A DNA stretch of 64,000 nucleotides from Rhodanobacter sp. L36. Lineage in GTDB: Bacteria; Pseudomonadota; Gammaproteobacteria; Xanthomonadales; Rhodanobacteraceae. The notes beneath the pieces were generated by a model, which was given only the letters and a program-made list of their open reading frames with translations, did not search any database and was not told the origin of the DNA. Positions 1 through 7,373 of this stretch are shown piece by piece. Made by a program: the position numbers and the translations under genes. Positions within the stretch are counted from its first letter, which is position 1; every line of letters starts with the position of its first letter. The DNA lies in the NCBI RefSeq assembly GCF_009765755.1, contig NZ_LMUV01000011.1, forward strand, positions 450,992-514,991, given 5' to 3'.

Positions 1-78
1 GCCCATGGCTTCGGGTGCGCCGCTGACTTCGATCTGGACGGCGCCGCAAAAACACTGGCCGGTATGCGTGTCGGTCAT
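1..78 (-). CDS. GFA-family (glutathione-dependent formaldehyde-activating enzyme-like) protein, 5' end only
   Basis: Only the first 26 codons lie in the window; the gene continues past base 1. The N-terminus reads MTDTHTGQCFCGAVQIEV. The C-F-C-G-A-V signature is the first zinc-binding element of the GFA/CENP-V fold, whose members are often annotated as glutathione-dependent formaldehyde-activating enzymes although many have unknown substrates. The ATG at 78-76 follows a GGGAGA ribosome binding site. The gene diverges from the GST gene at 327, so bases 79-326 should hold both promoters. The family is clear from the motif; the substrate is not. Confidence 0.72.
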   Translation of the reverse strand, partial: MTDTHTGQCFCGAVQIEVSGAPEAMG

Positions 79-326
79 GCTGATTCTCCCGTTTGAGTGG
101 CGATGGCATCGAGCCATGTCCGCGCGATTGTGGACTCGCGCACCATCGCCTCCAAGGCGGCCAGCCGGACTAGGCCAGTTGGCTGGCCCGGCAACGTGGT
201 CGACGCTCATCACAACGTTTCCTTCTGCGGCGATGCGATCACGCGAGCGCGCAAGCCTGAGACAATTCACGGGTTCATACCGGCGGATTCGCCAGCATCC
301 ACAACTTGTCCACGCAGGAGCCGTCC

Positions 327-1031
327 ATGTCCACGCTTTCCGATTTCCCCATCGCCAAACGCTGGCCCGCGCAGCATCCCGAACGCATCCAGCTCTATTC
401 GCTCAACACGCCCAACGGCGTCAAGGCGTCGATCATGCTGGAGGAAACCGGGCTTGCGTACGAAGCGCATTTCATCGACATCATGAAAAACGAAAGCAAC
501 ACGCCGGAGTTCATGTCGCTCAACCCCAACGGCAAGATTCCCGCGATCATCGATCCGGATGGTCCGGGCGGAAAGCCGCTGGGCCTGTTCGAATCCGGCG
601 CGATCCTCATGTACCTTGCCGAGAAATCGGGCAAGTTCATGTCGGCCGATGCAGCGACGCGCTGGGAGACGATTCAGTGGGTGTTTTTCCAGATGGCGGC
701 GATCGGCCCGATGTTCGGGCAGGTCGGCTTCTTCCACAAATTCGCCGGCAAGGAGATTGCCGACAAGCGTCCGCTCGACCGTTATGTGAAGGAGTCCAAG
801 CGCCTGCTCGGCGTACTCGATGCGCGCCTGGCGAATCGCACCTGGCTCGTGGGTGACGACTATTCCATCGCGGACATCGCCACGATCGGCTGGGTCAACA
901 ACCTGATCACGTTCTACGAAGCACGCGAACTGGTTGGCTACGACGACTACAAGAATGTATCGACATGGCTCGAACGCGCACTCGCCCGGCCGGCCGTGCA
1001 GCGCGGGCTGAAAATTCCCGGCAGGAGCTGA
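327..1031 (+). CDS. Nu-type glutathione S-transferase (YghU/YfcG-like)
   Basis: A 234-aa cytosolic glutathione S-transferase. The thioredoxin-fold half carries the TPNGVK motif, typical of the bacterial Nu-class (YghU/YfcG) enzymes, which have disulfide reductase or peroxidase activity with glutathione. The glutathione-binding region includes the NPNGKIPAI loop and the FESGAI (E-S) motif. An all-helical C-terminal domain follows (D-Y-S-I-A-D-I-A near the end). The ATG at 327 is preceded by CAGGAG 7 nt upstream; a TTG at 306 in the same frame has no ribosome binding site. The stop is followed directly by the methyltransferase-like frame. The substrate is unknown. Confidence 0.9.
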   Translation: MSTLSDFPIAKRWPAQHPERIQLYSLNTPNGVKASIMLEETGLAYEAHFIDIMKNESNTPEFMSLNPNGKIPAIIDPDGPGGKPLGLFESGAILMYLAEKSGKFMSADAATRWETIQWVFFQMAAIGPMFGQVGFFHKFAGKEIADKRPLDRYVKESKRLLGVLDARLANRTWLVGDDYSIADIATIGWVNNLITFYEARELVGYDDYKNVSTWLERALARPAVQRGLKIPGRS

Positions 1032-1079
1032 TCCATCCTCGATCGACACCTCTCGCAGAACACATGGCTCGATCAACTG

Positions 1080-1877
1080 GTGCGGGATCACTCGCTCGAC
1101 GATCCTGCAAGGTTGCGTGAGAGGCTCGATGCGCTCGACCTTCTCGAACTCGGCATCTTCGATGACATCGCGCAGCGAAAGGTCAATATCCTCCGCACGA
1201 AGTTCGAGGCCTTCAATGAAGCGATCTATCGTGAGCTGCGGCAAGCGATTCGCCAGGGCGCCGGCGCAGTAGCGCTATCCGCCTGGAGCGATGGCGGTGG
1301 TGGAGATGGCATCGGGTTCGACGAGGGCTACGATTATCTCGACGAAATCATCAGCGGTGTGCTGCAGCTCGAGTTGCCCGACGATGCGGCGATCGAGCCG
1401 CCGCCGGACATGGTGTTCTATCAGCCGACGCCGGCACGACATGTTTTCGATCTGATCCGTCGCCTTGGCCTGACCGAACACGATGTGCTGATGGATCTCG
1501 GGTCGGGACTCGGGCATGTTCCGCTGATCGCATCGATCTGTTCGGACGCGACGTGCGTCGGCATCGAGAGGGAACGGTCGTATGTCGATTGCTTTCGCCG
1601 AAGCGCTGCGTCGCTGGGCCTGTCGCGCGCGGCCTGCTTTCAGCAGGATGCGCGTGACGCGGACTTTTCCACGGGCACGGTGTTCTATCTGTACACGCCA
1701 TTCACCGGTGGCGTCATGCGCGCCGTGCTTGACGGCCTGAAGCGCGAAGCGGGCCGCCGATCGATCCGTGTCGCATCTTACGGACCGTGCACGGCCGTCA
1801 TCGCCGACGAGCCGTGGTTGCACTCCATCGACAACGTGGGCCACCGGGCTGTTGCATTGTTCGGTGTACGCGGCTGA
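1080..1877 (+). CDS. SAM-dependent methyltransferase-like protein, start uncertain
   Basis: About 265 aa with a class I methyltransferase core. The SAM-binding motif DLGSGLGHVPL is near residue 140, an acidic GIERE strand follows, and FYLYTPFTGG stands where motif IV would be. The N-terminal third is helical and matches no domain I recognise. The first NTG in frame is the GTG at 1080, but the frame is open back to the GST stop at 1029-1031 and protein-like sequence runs through it, so the real start may be upstream or non-canonical and coupled to the GST gene. The substrate is unknown. Confidence 0.7.
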   Translation: MRDHSLDDPARLRERLDALDLLELGIFDDIAQRKVNILRTKFEAFNEAIYRELRQAIRQGAGAVALSAWSDGGGGDGIGFDEGYDYLDEIISGVLQLELPDDAAIEPPPDMVFYQPTPARHVFDLIRRLGLTEHDVLMDLGSGLGHVPLIASICSDATCVGIERERSYVDCFRRSAASLGLSRAACFQQDARDADFSTGTVFYLYTPFTGGVMRAVLDGLKREAGRRSIRVASYGPCTAVIADEPWLHSIDNVGHRAVALFGVRG

Positions 1878-1964
1878 GACTTCGCTGCCGTTGCATGCTC
1901 ATCACGGGTGGCTCACCGTGCCGTGACTTCGACCGGGGCAGCATCGCGCGTGGAGGAAATCACC

Positions 1965-2114
1965 ATGATCCGCAAACTGAAAACCGGCGAATACCGCCTC
2001 TATTCGAGAAAGACCGATCCGGATACGGGCAAACGTCGCAACCTCGGCACATTCAAGACGCGGGCGGCAGCCGAAAAGCACGAGCGTGAAGTGCAGTACT
2101 TCAAACGACACTGA
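1965..2114 (+). CDS. Small basic 49-aa protein of unknown function
   Basis: A 49-aa lysine/arginine-rich protein beginning MIRKLKTGEYRLYSRK and ending EREVQYFKRH. A strong GGAGGA ribosome binding site lies 6-8 nt before the ATG, which argues for translation. The layout (K-x-G-x-Y-R-L-Y-S then K-T-R-A-A-A-E-K-H-E-R) resembles short arm-type beta-sheet modules seen in phage-integrase N-termini and in small proteobacterial proteins of unknown role, where 'NLGTF-K-T-R-A-A-A' is the recurring core. No integrase is adjacent. Nucleic-acid binding is a guess from charge only. Confidence 0.65.
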   Translation: MIRKLKTGEYRLYSRKTDPDTGKRRNLGTFKTRAAAEKHEREVQYFKRH

Positions 2115-2128
2115 CGATCCGTTCGCTG

Positions 2129-2156
2129 TTGACATGTAACGAGTGTTACATGTAAC
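2129..2156 (+). promoter_or_regulatory. Predicted promoter of the TetR gene
   Basis: A perfect -35 TTGACA (2129-2134) lies 16 nt before TGTAAC (2151-2156), which matches four of six -10 positions. Transcription would begin around 2162-2166, at or just before the ATG at 2166, so the mRNA is probably leaderless. Both promoter boxes lie within the palindromes described at 2132-2168. Confidence 0.6.
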
Positions 2157-2168
2157 GTCTGTTACATG
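2132..2168. promoter_or_regulatory. Two overlapping palindromic operators for the TetR regulator
   Basis: The first site (2132-2153) has perfect 9-bp arms ACATGTAAC and GTTACATGT around a 4-nt spacer. The second (2149-2168) has perfect 8-bp arms CATGTAAC and GTTACATG around another 4-nt spacer. They share five bases, and the second contains the ATG start codon (2166-2168). Both have the core TGTAAC-N4-GTTACA, the size expected for a TetR-family dimer. Autorepression by covering both the promoter and the start is inferred. Confidence 0.75.
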
Positions 2169-2759
2169 CAGACGAGAAAAGAAACGCTGGTCGACGAACT
2201 TGTCGAATACATGCTCGTAAACGGGCTGTCGAATGTGTCGTTGAGACCTTTGGCCGAAGCGCTGGGTACCAGCGCTCGCTTGCTCATCTATCACTTCGAG
2301 TCCAAGGAAGGGTTGCTGACCGAAGTGCTGGAGCGCATGCAGACGCGGTTGCGGCAGTCGTTCGGCACCATGCTCGAACGAGGAAGCGGATCTTCCGAGC
2401 GACCGCTCAAGCAGTTCTGGGACTGGGCGATTGCGGCCCGCAATTTTCCTTATCTGCGACTCCTTTACGAGCTGCAGATTCTCGCCGCTCAGAATCCGGA
2501 GTCTTACGGCCAGTATCTGCAACAGAACGCCTCGAACTGGTCCGAGCTTATTGCCATGGCCTTGCCGGAGAACGAACGAACTCCGGCCATGGTGACCCTG
2601 GTGGGCGCAGTGTTCGACGGACTGTTTCTGGAGCTGATGAGCACCGGCGACAGAAAACGCACGACCCTGGCCATCCATCACTTCATCAAGCTCGTGGACG
2701 ATGCGCGCGAAACGTCGCGCGTCACCCACAAGAAATCCGCGAAAGCATCAGCCAACTGA
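2166..2759 (+). CDS. TetR/AcrR family transcriptional regulator
   Basis: A 197-aa protein with an N-terminal helix-turn-helix: LSNVSLRPLAEALGTSARLL then YHFESKEGLLTEVL at residues 20-55, the TetR pattern. The C-terminal domain is helical and ligand-binding by analogy; its ligand is unknown. The ATG lies inside its own predicted operator and has no Shine-Dalgarno sequence, so translation is probably leaderless. The CPBP protease gene starts 12 nt after the stop and is probably co-transcribed and under the same repression. Confidence 0.88.
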   Translation: MQTRKETLVDELVEYMLVNGLSNVSLRPLAEALGTSARLLIYHFESKEGLLTEVLERMQTRLRQSFGTMLERGSGSSERPLKQFWDWAIAARNFPYLRLLYELQILAAQNPESYGQYLQQNASNWSELIAMALPENERTPAMVTLVGAVFDGLFLELMSTGDRKRTTLAIHHFIKLVDDARETSRVTHKKSAKASAN

Positions 2760-2771
2760 CAGGGTGGAAGC

Positions 2772-3440
2772 ATGTCGACCGTCGCCGCGCAGGCCGTGCA
2801 GCATCGAAAGAAACTGTGGCTGATCATTCTTGGCGGCTTGATGCTTTCGCTGGGCGTCATCAGCCTTCCGTTCGGACGATGGGATGATTCGCTGGCCAGC
2901 GTCGGCCATATGGCGGGTAACGAACTGGTTTATTGGGGTCTCGTGGCAGCCGTGCTGTTCTACGTGCTGCGTGTCGAGCGTCGTCCGTTGTCGTCGATCG
3001 GACTGAAGACGCCAGGCATCGTCGACTTGCTGCTCGCATGCGCGACCGGTGCGTTGATCGTCGCCATGTTGGCGGTGATATATCTGGTCGTATTTCCCGC
3101 ATTGCACTGGGATGAAACAAACCAGCTGCAGACACTGACGGCGGTTCCATTCTGGTTGCGGCTCATGCAGGTCATCCGCGCGGCGGTCTCGGAGGAGATC
3201 CTGTTTCGCGGCTACGCACTGGAGCGCATCGAGCAACTCAGTGGAAGTCGTCTATTTTCTGGCGTTTCCACATGGGCGATTTTCACCCTCGAACATTTGA
3301 GTTACTGGGGCTGGCATCACTTGTTGATCGCCGGATTGGCCGGCGCGCTGCTGACACTGCTCTATCTGTGGCGACGAAACCTGTGGGCCAACATGCTTGC
3401 CCATTTCATCGTCGACGGGGTCGGCTTTTTGCTGGGTTGA
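2772..3440 (+). CDS. CPBP-family intramembrane metalloprotease
   Basis: A 222-aa membrane protein with several hydrophobic segments and the motifs of the CPBP (CAAX protease/bacteriocin-processing, Abi) family. These are the paired glutamates of EEILFRG (residues 141-147), a histidine at 175 (F-T-L-E-H) and H211 with D215 in NMLAHFIVDG. These residues build the intramembrane active site in the family. The start at 2772 has GGTGGAAG upstream. Members process prenylated proteins or peptides, or confer bacteriocin self-immunity; no bacteriocin gene is nearby, so the substrate is open. Confidence 0.87.
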   Translation: MSTVAAQAVQHRKKLWLIILGGLMLSLGVISLPFGRWDDSLASVGHMAGNELVYWGLVAAVLFYVLRVERRPLSSIGLKTPGIVDLLLACATGALIVAMLAVIYLVVFPALHWDETNQLQTLTAVPFWLRLMQVIRAAVSEEILFRGYALERIEQLSGSRLFSGVSTWAIFTLEHLSYWGWHHLLIAGLAGALLTLLYLWRRNLWANMLAHFIVDGVGFLLG

Positions 3441-3453
3441 AGTGCGGACTGCC

Positions 3454-3801
3454 TCATTTCTCGACGAAAGTCTTCAATCGCGCCAGCGTGTTGTCCCATT
3501 GGCTGGAGACGAGGTCGATGTAGCTTCTCATCGCTTCGATGGGTACCGGGTTGAGTGCGTAAAGGCTCTCGCGTCCGTTGCGCTGGCTGCTGACCAGTTG
3601 CGCGCCTTCGAGCACAACGAGATGTTTGGTGACAGCCTGCCTGCTCAGCGGCAATCCCTCGCTGAGCTGCGCGATCGATCGTCGTGAGCCATCGCACAAC
3701 CTCGCGACCAGGGCGAGTCGGGTCGGGTCACCCAGTGCGGCGAACGATGTTGCCGCGGCCGGGGCTCTTCGGGCCAGCAGTGCTTGCGCGCTAATCGGCA
3801 T
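3454..3801 (-). CDS. ArsR-family winged-helix repressor
   Basis: 115 aa. The winged helix runs from ALGDPTRLALVARL through LPLSRQAVTKHLVVLEGA to the wing around SQRNGRESLYAL, as in the SdpR-like ArsR regulators that accompany SRPBCC genes. No cysteine metal-binding motif is present, so metal sensing is unlikely. The ATG at 3801 overlaps the end of the SRPBCC gene by 11 nt and has GGAAGG upstream; upstream in-frame codons lie inside that gene and are not needed. The pair is probably one transcript. Confidence 0.87.
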   Translation of the reverse strand: MPISAQALLARRAPAAATSFAALGDPTRLALVARLCDGSRRSIAQLSEGLPLSRQAVTKHLVVLEGAQLVSSQRNGRESLYALNPVPIEAMRSYIDLVSSQWDNTLARLKTFVEK

Positions 3802-4249
3802 CGGAGCCTTCCACGTGCCGACGGACGTTTTCCATTTGCGTGGTCCATCCACCCACGTTCATGCGGAACGCTTCGGCGCGACGCGCTGCTGGTACTTTGT
3901 CGAAGCCTGATTCGGTCAGCGTGAGCAAGGTACGTTTGCCCCGCGGTTCCAGACGGAACTCGACCAGCGTCGGTATTTCGATCGAATAGTCCACGTTCGG
4001 ATCGATACCGTAGGGATGCCAGGTGAACGAGAAAAGATGTTCTGGCTCGATCTTCTGCACCACCGCACGCCAGATGAGATGCTCATAGCCCGGGTGCAGG
4101 ATGTTACCCGTGGCTTCCTGTCCGGGCTTGAACGGCGCGTCCAGCTTCACCCGGAACCATTCGCCGAATTCGCGGTGATCGGTCAGCGCGCGCCACACCC
4201 GCGATACCGGTGCATCCAGCTCCATCTGTTTTTCGATGTGATCGCTCAT
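3791..4249 (-). CDS. SRPBCC (AHSA1-like) domain protein
   Basis: A 152-aa START/Bet v 1-like protein of the AHSA1 family. The N-terminal ELDAPVSRVWRALTDHREFG followed by W-F is the family's hallmark, and it ends GGWTTQMENVRRHV, also typical. These proteins form a hydrophobic ligand cavity; functions are mostly unknown. It is the first gene of a two-gene unit with the ArsR repressor, the reverse of the common order in which the regulator comes first. The ATG at 4249 follows GAGGTGG. Confidence 0.88.
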   Translation of the reverse strand: MSDHIEKQMELDAPVSRVWRALTDHREFGEWFRVKLDAPFKPGQEATGNILHPGYEHLIWRAVVQKIEPEHLFSFTWHPYGIDPNVDYSIEIPTLVEFRLEPRGKRTLLTLTESGFDKVPAARRAEAFRMNVGGWTTQMENVRRHVEGSDAD

Positions 4250-4297
4250 ATGCCACCTCTTGGTTGCATATCAATGTGCGATCATTTTTAAAGAAAC

Positions 4298-4313
4298 GCA
4301 ACCTTTATGTTGC
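4298..4313. promoter_or_regulatory. Short inverted repeat upstream of the SRPBCC/arsR unit
   Basis: GCAAC and GTTGC arms separated by six AT-rich bases, in the 67-bp gap between the SRPBCC start and the acylase stop. A related TTG/CAA dyad is at 4264-4274. The location suits an operator for the ArsR-family protein, but the arms are short. Confidence 0.35.
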
Positions 4314-4316
4314 AAT

Positions 4317-6536
4317 TTATCCCGGCCCTGGATGGTAGACGCGTTCGGTATGTCCGTTCAGCTGCTCCGGCCAGAAGTACACCTCGCGCAGGTTGCCGGT
4401 GGTGTAACGCTCGGCTTCGTCGTTGAAGTGTCCTGATTCGGGATGGCTGCTTTCGCCGCCGGCGGTGATCGCACGGGCGCTGACTTTCGGGCCGAATTCG
4501 ACCACGGCGACAAAGCTGTTGCCGCTATTGCCGTAGTAGCGTTTCGTGCCCTGCCAGCGGTGTGCACCGAACGATGCAAGCGAACCCCATCGTGATGAAA
4601 CGAATGGCACGGGAAGACTGGGCCTGGTGTCGTTGTACGGTTGCACGAGTTCGCCGTCGAGGCGCTGGAAACGATTCACCTCGCCCCACGGCACGCCCCA
4701 GCTTCCGAAATCTTTTTCCAGGCGATCGCAGGCTTCGAGCAGAGCACCGAGGCGCGCGTCAGCGCCCGCGTTTTCAGCCATGTAATCGTAGACAGTCAAC
4801 GCTTCGGAGGTGTCGTCGAGCTTGACCTTGTCCCACAGCGTGTCGCCCCAGAACACCGCGAGCGTGGTCGGCATCGAGGCGATACCCCAGCGATAATCCC
4901 AGTGGCGCAGCAGTGCGATCGGTCCGGCGAGTTTCGCCTTGCGTGGATCGCTCGCGGGCAGCGCGTCGTAGTCGGCGATCAACACCGGAAGCTGTCGCGC
5001 GAACGCGGGCAGGTAGGAATCGAACGCGGCGGTGATCAGCGATGCCTTGGTGAAATCCGTCTGATCCGTCAGCAATCGGGTGGCGTGCAGGCCGCGCGGA
5101 TTTTCGCCGAAGCTGTCCATGTAGCGCGGATAGTCCGCGCGCTTCGGGCTGTACGGTCCGGCTGCGGAGTAGGGCCAGTCATTGGTGTTGAAAATCCAGC
5201 CGTTGGGAGGGTTCAACAAGTGCGGTGCCGCTTCGAGCGGCAACAGGCCGTGCCAGTCTGTCGATGGATCGCTGCCGTCCACTGGCTTGGTGTAATCGAA
5301 ACGATCGTCGCGCTTCGGGATGAATTGCGGGTGCATGTATGCGATCTCGCCCTTGTCGTCGGCGAAGATCGTGTTGTTCGATGAATTGGCCTTGAGCGCA
5401 GCTACTTTCATGTAGCTGGCGTAGTCGGTGGCACGCGTGCGCAGCCAGCTCTGTTCGAGCGCTTCGATCGGCTTGTTCATCAGCGCCATGGCGATCCACT
5501 TGCCGTCCTTTTCGCGCACGATCGGGCCGTGGTGCGTGGCATAGACGGTGAAGTTGCGCTTCGACATCGACCCATCTTTCGCGCGATAAGGCACATCAAT
5601 CGAGCGCAAGGTCACGGGACGGAGTTCCTTGCCGTAGCGATAGAACAGATGGCCGTCCTTGTGCACGATGGTCTCGGCGAATTCGTCCACCACGTCGGCG
5701 CCGGTCGAGGTGTGCATCCAGCCGATGTGCCGGTTGAAACCCTGGTAGATGAAGAACTGTCCCCACGTGACTGCGCCGTAGGTATCGAGCCCGGCGTCAC
5801 TGGTCATCTGCAATTCGGAGCGGAAAAAGAACGAGGTGTGCGGATTGATCAGCAGCAGTGCGTGGCCATTGGCGGTGAGCTTTGGCGCGATGGCGATGCC
5901 GTTCGATCCGGTCGGTTCAACCCAGCTCGAAGGCGTCATCACGCTCGCCACGTTTTCGTGATCGTGGCCGTAGAACGCGCTTAGCGGTTCGAGCGCCACG
6001 TCTTCGATATCACCGCCGATGCTGCCTTCGGTGAAGCTCAGCGCCATCCATGGTTCGAAATGATGGATGACGCGCGGGTGCACATCAGGATGTGTGGCGA
6101 GGTAATCATTGAGTCCGTCGGCCCAAGCGTTCATCAGCGTCTGCAACCAGGCAGGGCTGCGCGCGTAAAGTTTTTTCAGCTCGACCGGATCGACGAAGAG
6201 TTTCATGCGAAGGTCTTGCCAGATCGCCGGTTCGCCTTCGGCCTCGGCGAGGCGGCCCATCGAATTCAGGTAGTTGGTTTCGACGCGATTGAAGTCGTCT
6301 TCGGCCTGCGCATACGCCATGCCGAACACGGCGTCGGCATCGGTTTTGCCATGAATGTGCGCGATGCCCCAGTCGTCGCGCGTGATCGTTACCGCCTGCG
6401 CTTCGTGCTGCCAGCGTGACGCGTCGGAGGTCTGAGCATGGAGCGGCGCGAAAGACACGAGCAAGGCAACAACGAGACTTGAGTGAAGCGCGAGACGCAT
6501 GGTGTCGCGCGAAACTTCCGGACGATTCTTGCGCAT
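4317..6536 (-). CDS. Penicillin-acylase family N-terminal-nucleophile hydrolase, secreted
   Basis: 739 aa with an N-terminal signal peptide (hydrophobic stretch about residues 14-34, ending near LHAQ). The precursor has the Ntn-hydrolase plan: an alpha chain starting VTITRDDWGIAHIHGKTDAD, then the autoprocessing site PTGSNGIAIAP. Ser211 would become the N-terminal nucleophile of the beta chain after cleavage. Relatives cleave penicillins, cephalosporins, cyclic lipopeptides or acyl-homoserine lactones; the sequence does not settle which. AAGGGG precedes the ATG; an in-frame ATG at codon 13 is an alternative. It acts in the periplasm or outside the cell and stands alone. Confidence 0.85.
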   Translation of the reverse strand: MRKNRPEVSRDTMRLALHSSLVVALLVSFAPLHAQTSDASRWQHEAQAVTITRDDWGIAHIHGKTDADAVFGMAYAQAEDDFNRVETNYLNSMGRLAEAEGEPAIWQDLRMKLFVDPVELKKLYARSPAWLQTLMNAWADGLNDYLATHPDVHPRVIHHFEPWMALSFTEGSIGGDIEDVALEPLSAFYGHDHENVASVMTPSSWVEPTGSNGIAIAPKLTANGHALLLINPHTSFFFRSELQMTSDAGLDTYGAVTWGQFFIYQGFNRHIGWMHTSTGADVVDEFAETIVHKDGHLFYRYGKELRPVTLRSIDVPYRAKDGSMSKRNFTVYATHHGPIVREKDGKWIAMALMNKPIEALEQSWLRTRATDYASYMKVAALKANSSNNTIFADDKGEIAYMHPQFIPKRDDRFDYTKPVDGSDPSTDWHGLLPLEAAPHLLNPPNGWIFNTNDWPYSAAGPYSPKRADYPRYMDSFGENPRGLHATRLLTDQTDFTKASLITAAFDSYLPAFARQLPVLIADYDALPASDPRKAKLAGPIALLRHWDYRWGIASMPTTLAVFWGDTLWDKVKLDDTSEALTVYDYMAENAGADARLGALLEACDRLEKDFGSWGVPWGEVNRFQRLDGELVQPYNDTRPSLPVPFVSSRWGSLASFGAHRWQGTKRYYGNSGNSFVAVVEFGPKVSARAITAGGESSHPESGHFNDEAERYTTGNLREVYFWPEQLNGHTERVYHPGPG

Positions 6537-6740
6537 CGGATTTTCCCCTTGGAGTTTCGTCGCTCGCGAATGTCTTTGCGGGCGCCAACTCTAGCAGGGC
6601 TGATCGAAGCGGATGGTGTAGTGTCACGGCAACGCAGGAATGCCGCGCGCGCATCAACGGCTCTGCGTTTCCTCCAAGACCAGCCTGCCGTGTCTCCTGG
6701 CGCGGCAATGCCTGCTGCTGGTCATCTGCCGGTTTCATCC

Positions 6741-7352
6741 ATGAAAAGCGATATCACAGCATGCTTGCCGCACGTCGTTCTGCGTGAGCAGACGCGTGTC
6801 GAACACGAGCGTGTGGAAGCGACCGCCGCCATGCGTCATCTGTTCCATGACCCGTTGAATGTGTCGTCTTACGCGCAACTGCTGCGTAGATATCTCGAAC
6901 TCCACGCGGCTTGGGAAAATCGTCATGCGACCTGGCTGCGCGGGCTGGTTGCGGTTGGGTGGACATATGAAAGTCGACTGCCTGCACTGGAATGCGACCT
7001 CGAATCGCTCGGAGATGTTTCCGAAGCACCAGTTCGTAAATTCGAAAGCGTGGCTACATTGTCAGCCTGGGGCGCGCTGTATGTGATCGAGGGATCGCTA
7101 CTTGGCGGACAGGTCATCGCGCGACATCTCGCCGGGCGCTTTCCTGCGCATCCCCACCGATTCTTCAACCTGGGGTCGCATCGGCCGGCGCATGCGTGGA
7201 AGGACTTCCAGATCCTGCTCGATGCTGCGCTGGCTTCCCCCGGAGACATGCGTTCGGCACTGTCACAGGCTAAGGAAACGTTCGCGTTGTTTCAGACGAT
7301 GTTCGAAGCGCTGCCCGCGAACGATCGGGATGGGTGCATCGCACAGGCTTGA
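6741..7352 (+). CDS. bphO: Biliverdin-producing heme oxygenase (bacteriophytochrome-associated)
   Basis: A 203-aa heme oxygenase. The proximal histidine is H22 in RVEHERVE and the distal helix carries the glycine-rich YVIEGSLLGGQVIARHL. It opens heme to biliverdin, iron and CO, and biliverdin is the chromophore of the bacteriophytochrome encoded convergently 21 nt downstream. The open frame extends upstream to 6483, but that part is not heme-oxygenase-like; MKSDITACLP at 6741 is the family-like start. No strong ribosome binding site precedes it. No terminator is visible between the two converging genes. Confidence 0.9.
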   Translation: MKSDITACLPHVVLREQTRVEHERVEATAAMRHLFHDPLNVSSYAQLLRRYLELHAAWENRHATWLRGLVAVGWTYESRLPALECDLESLGDVSEAPVRKFESVATLSAWGALYVIEGSLLGGQVIARHLAGRFPAHPHRFFNLGSHRPAHAWKDFQILLDAALASPGDMRSALSQAKETFALFQTMFEALPANDRDGCIAQA

Positions 7353-7373
7353 TTACGCATGTGCGAACGCGCG

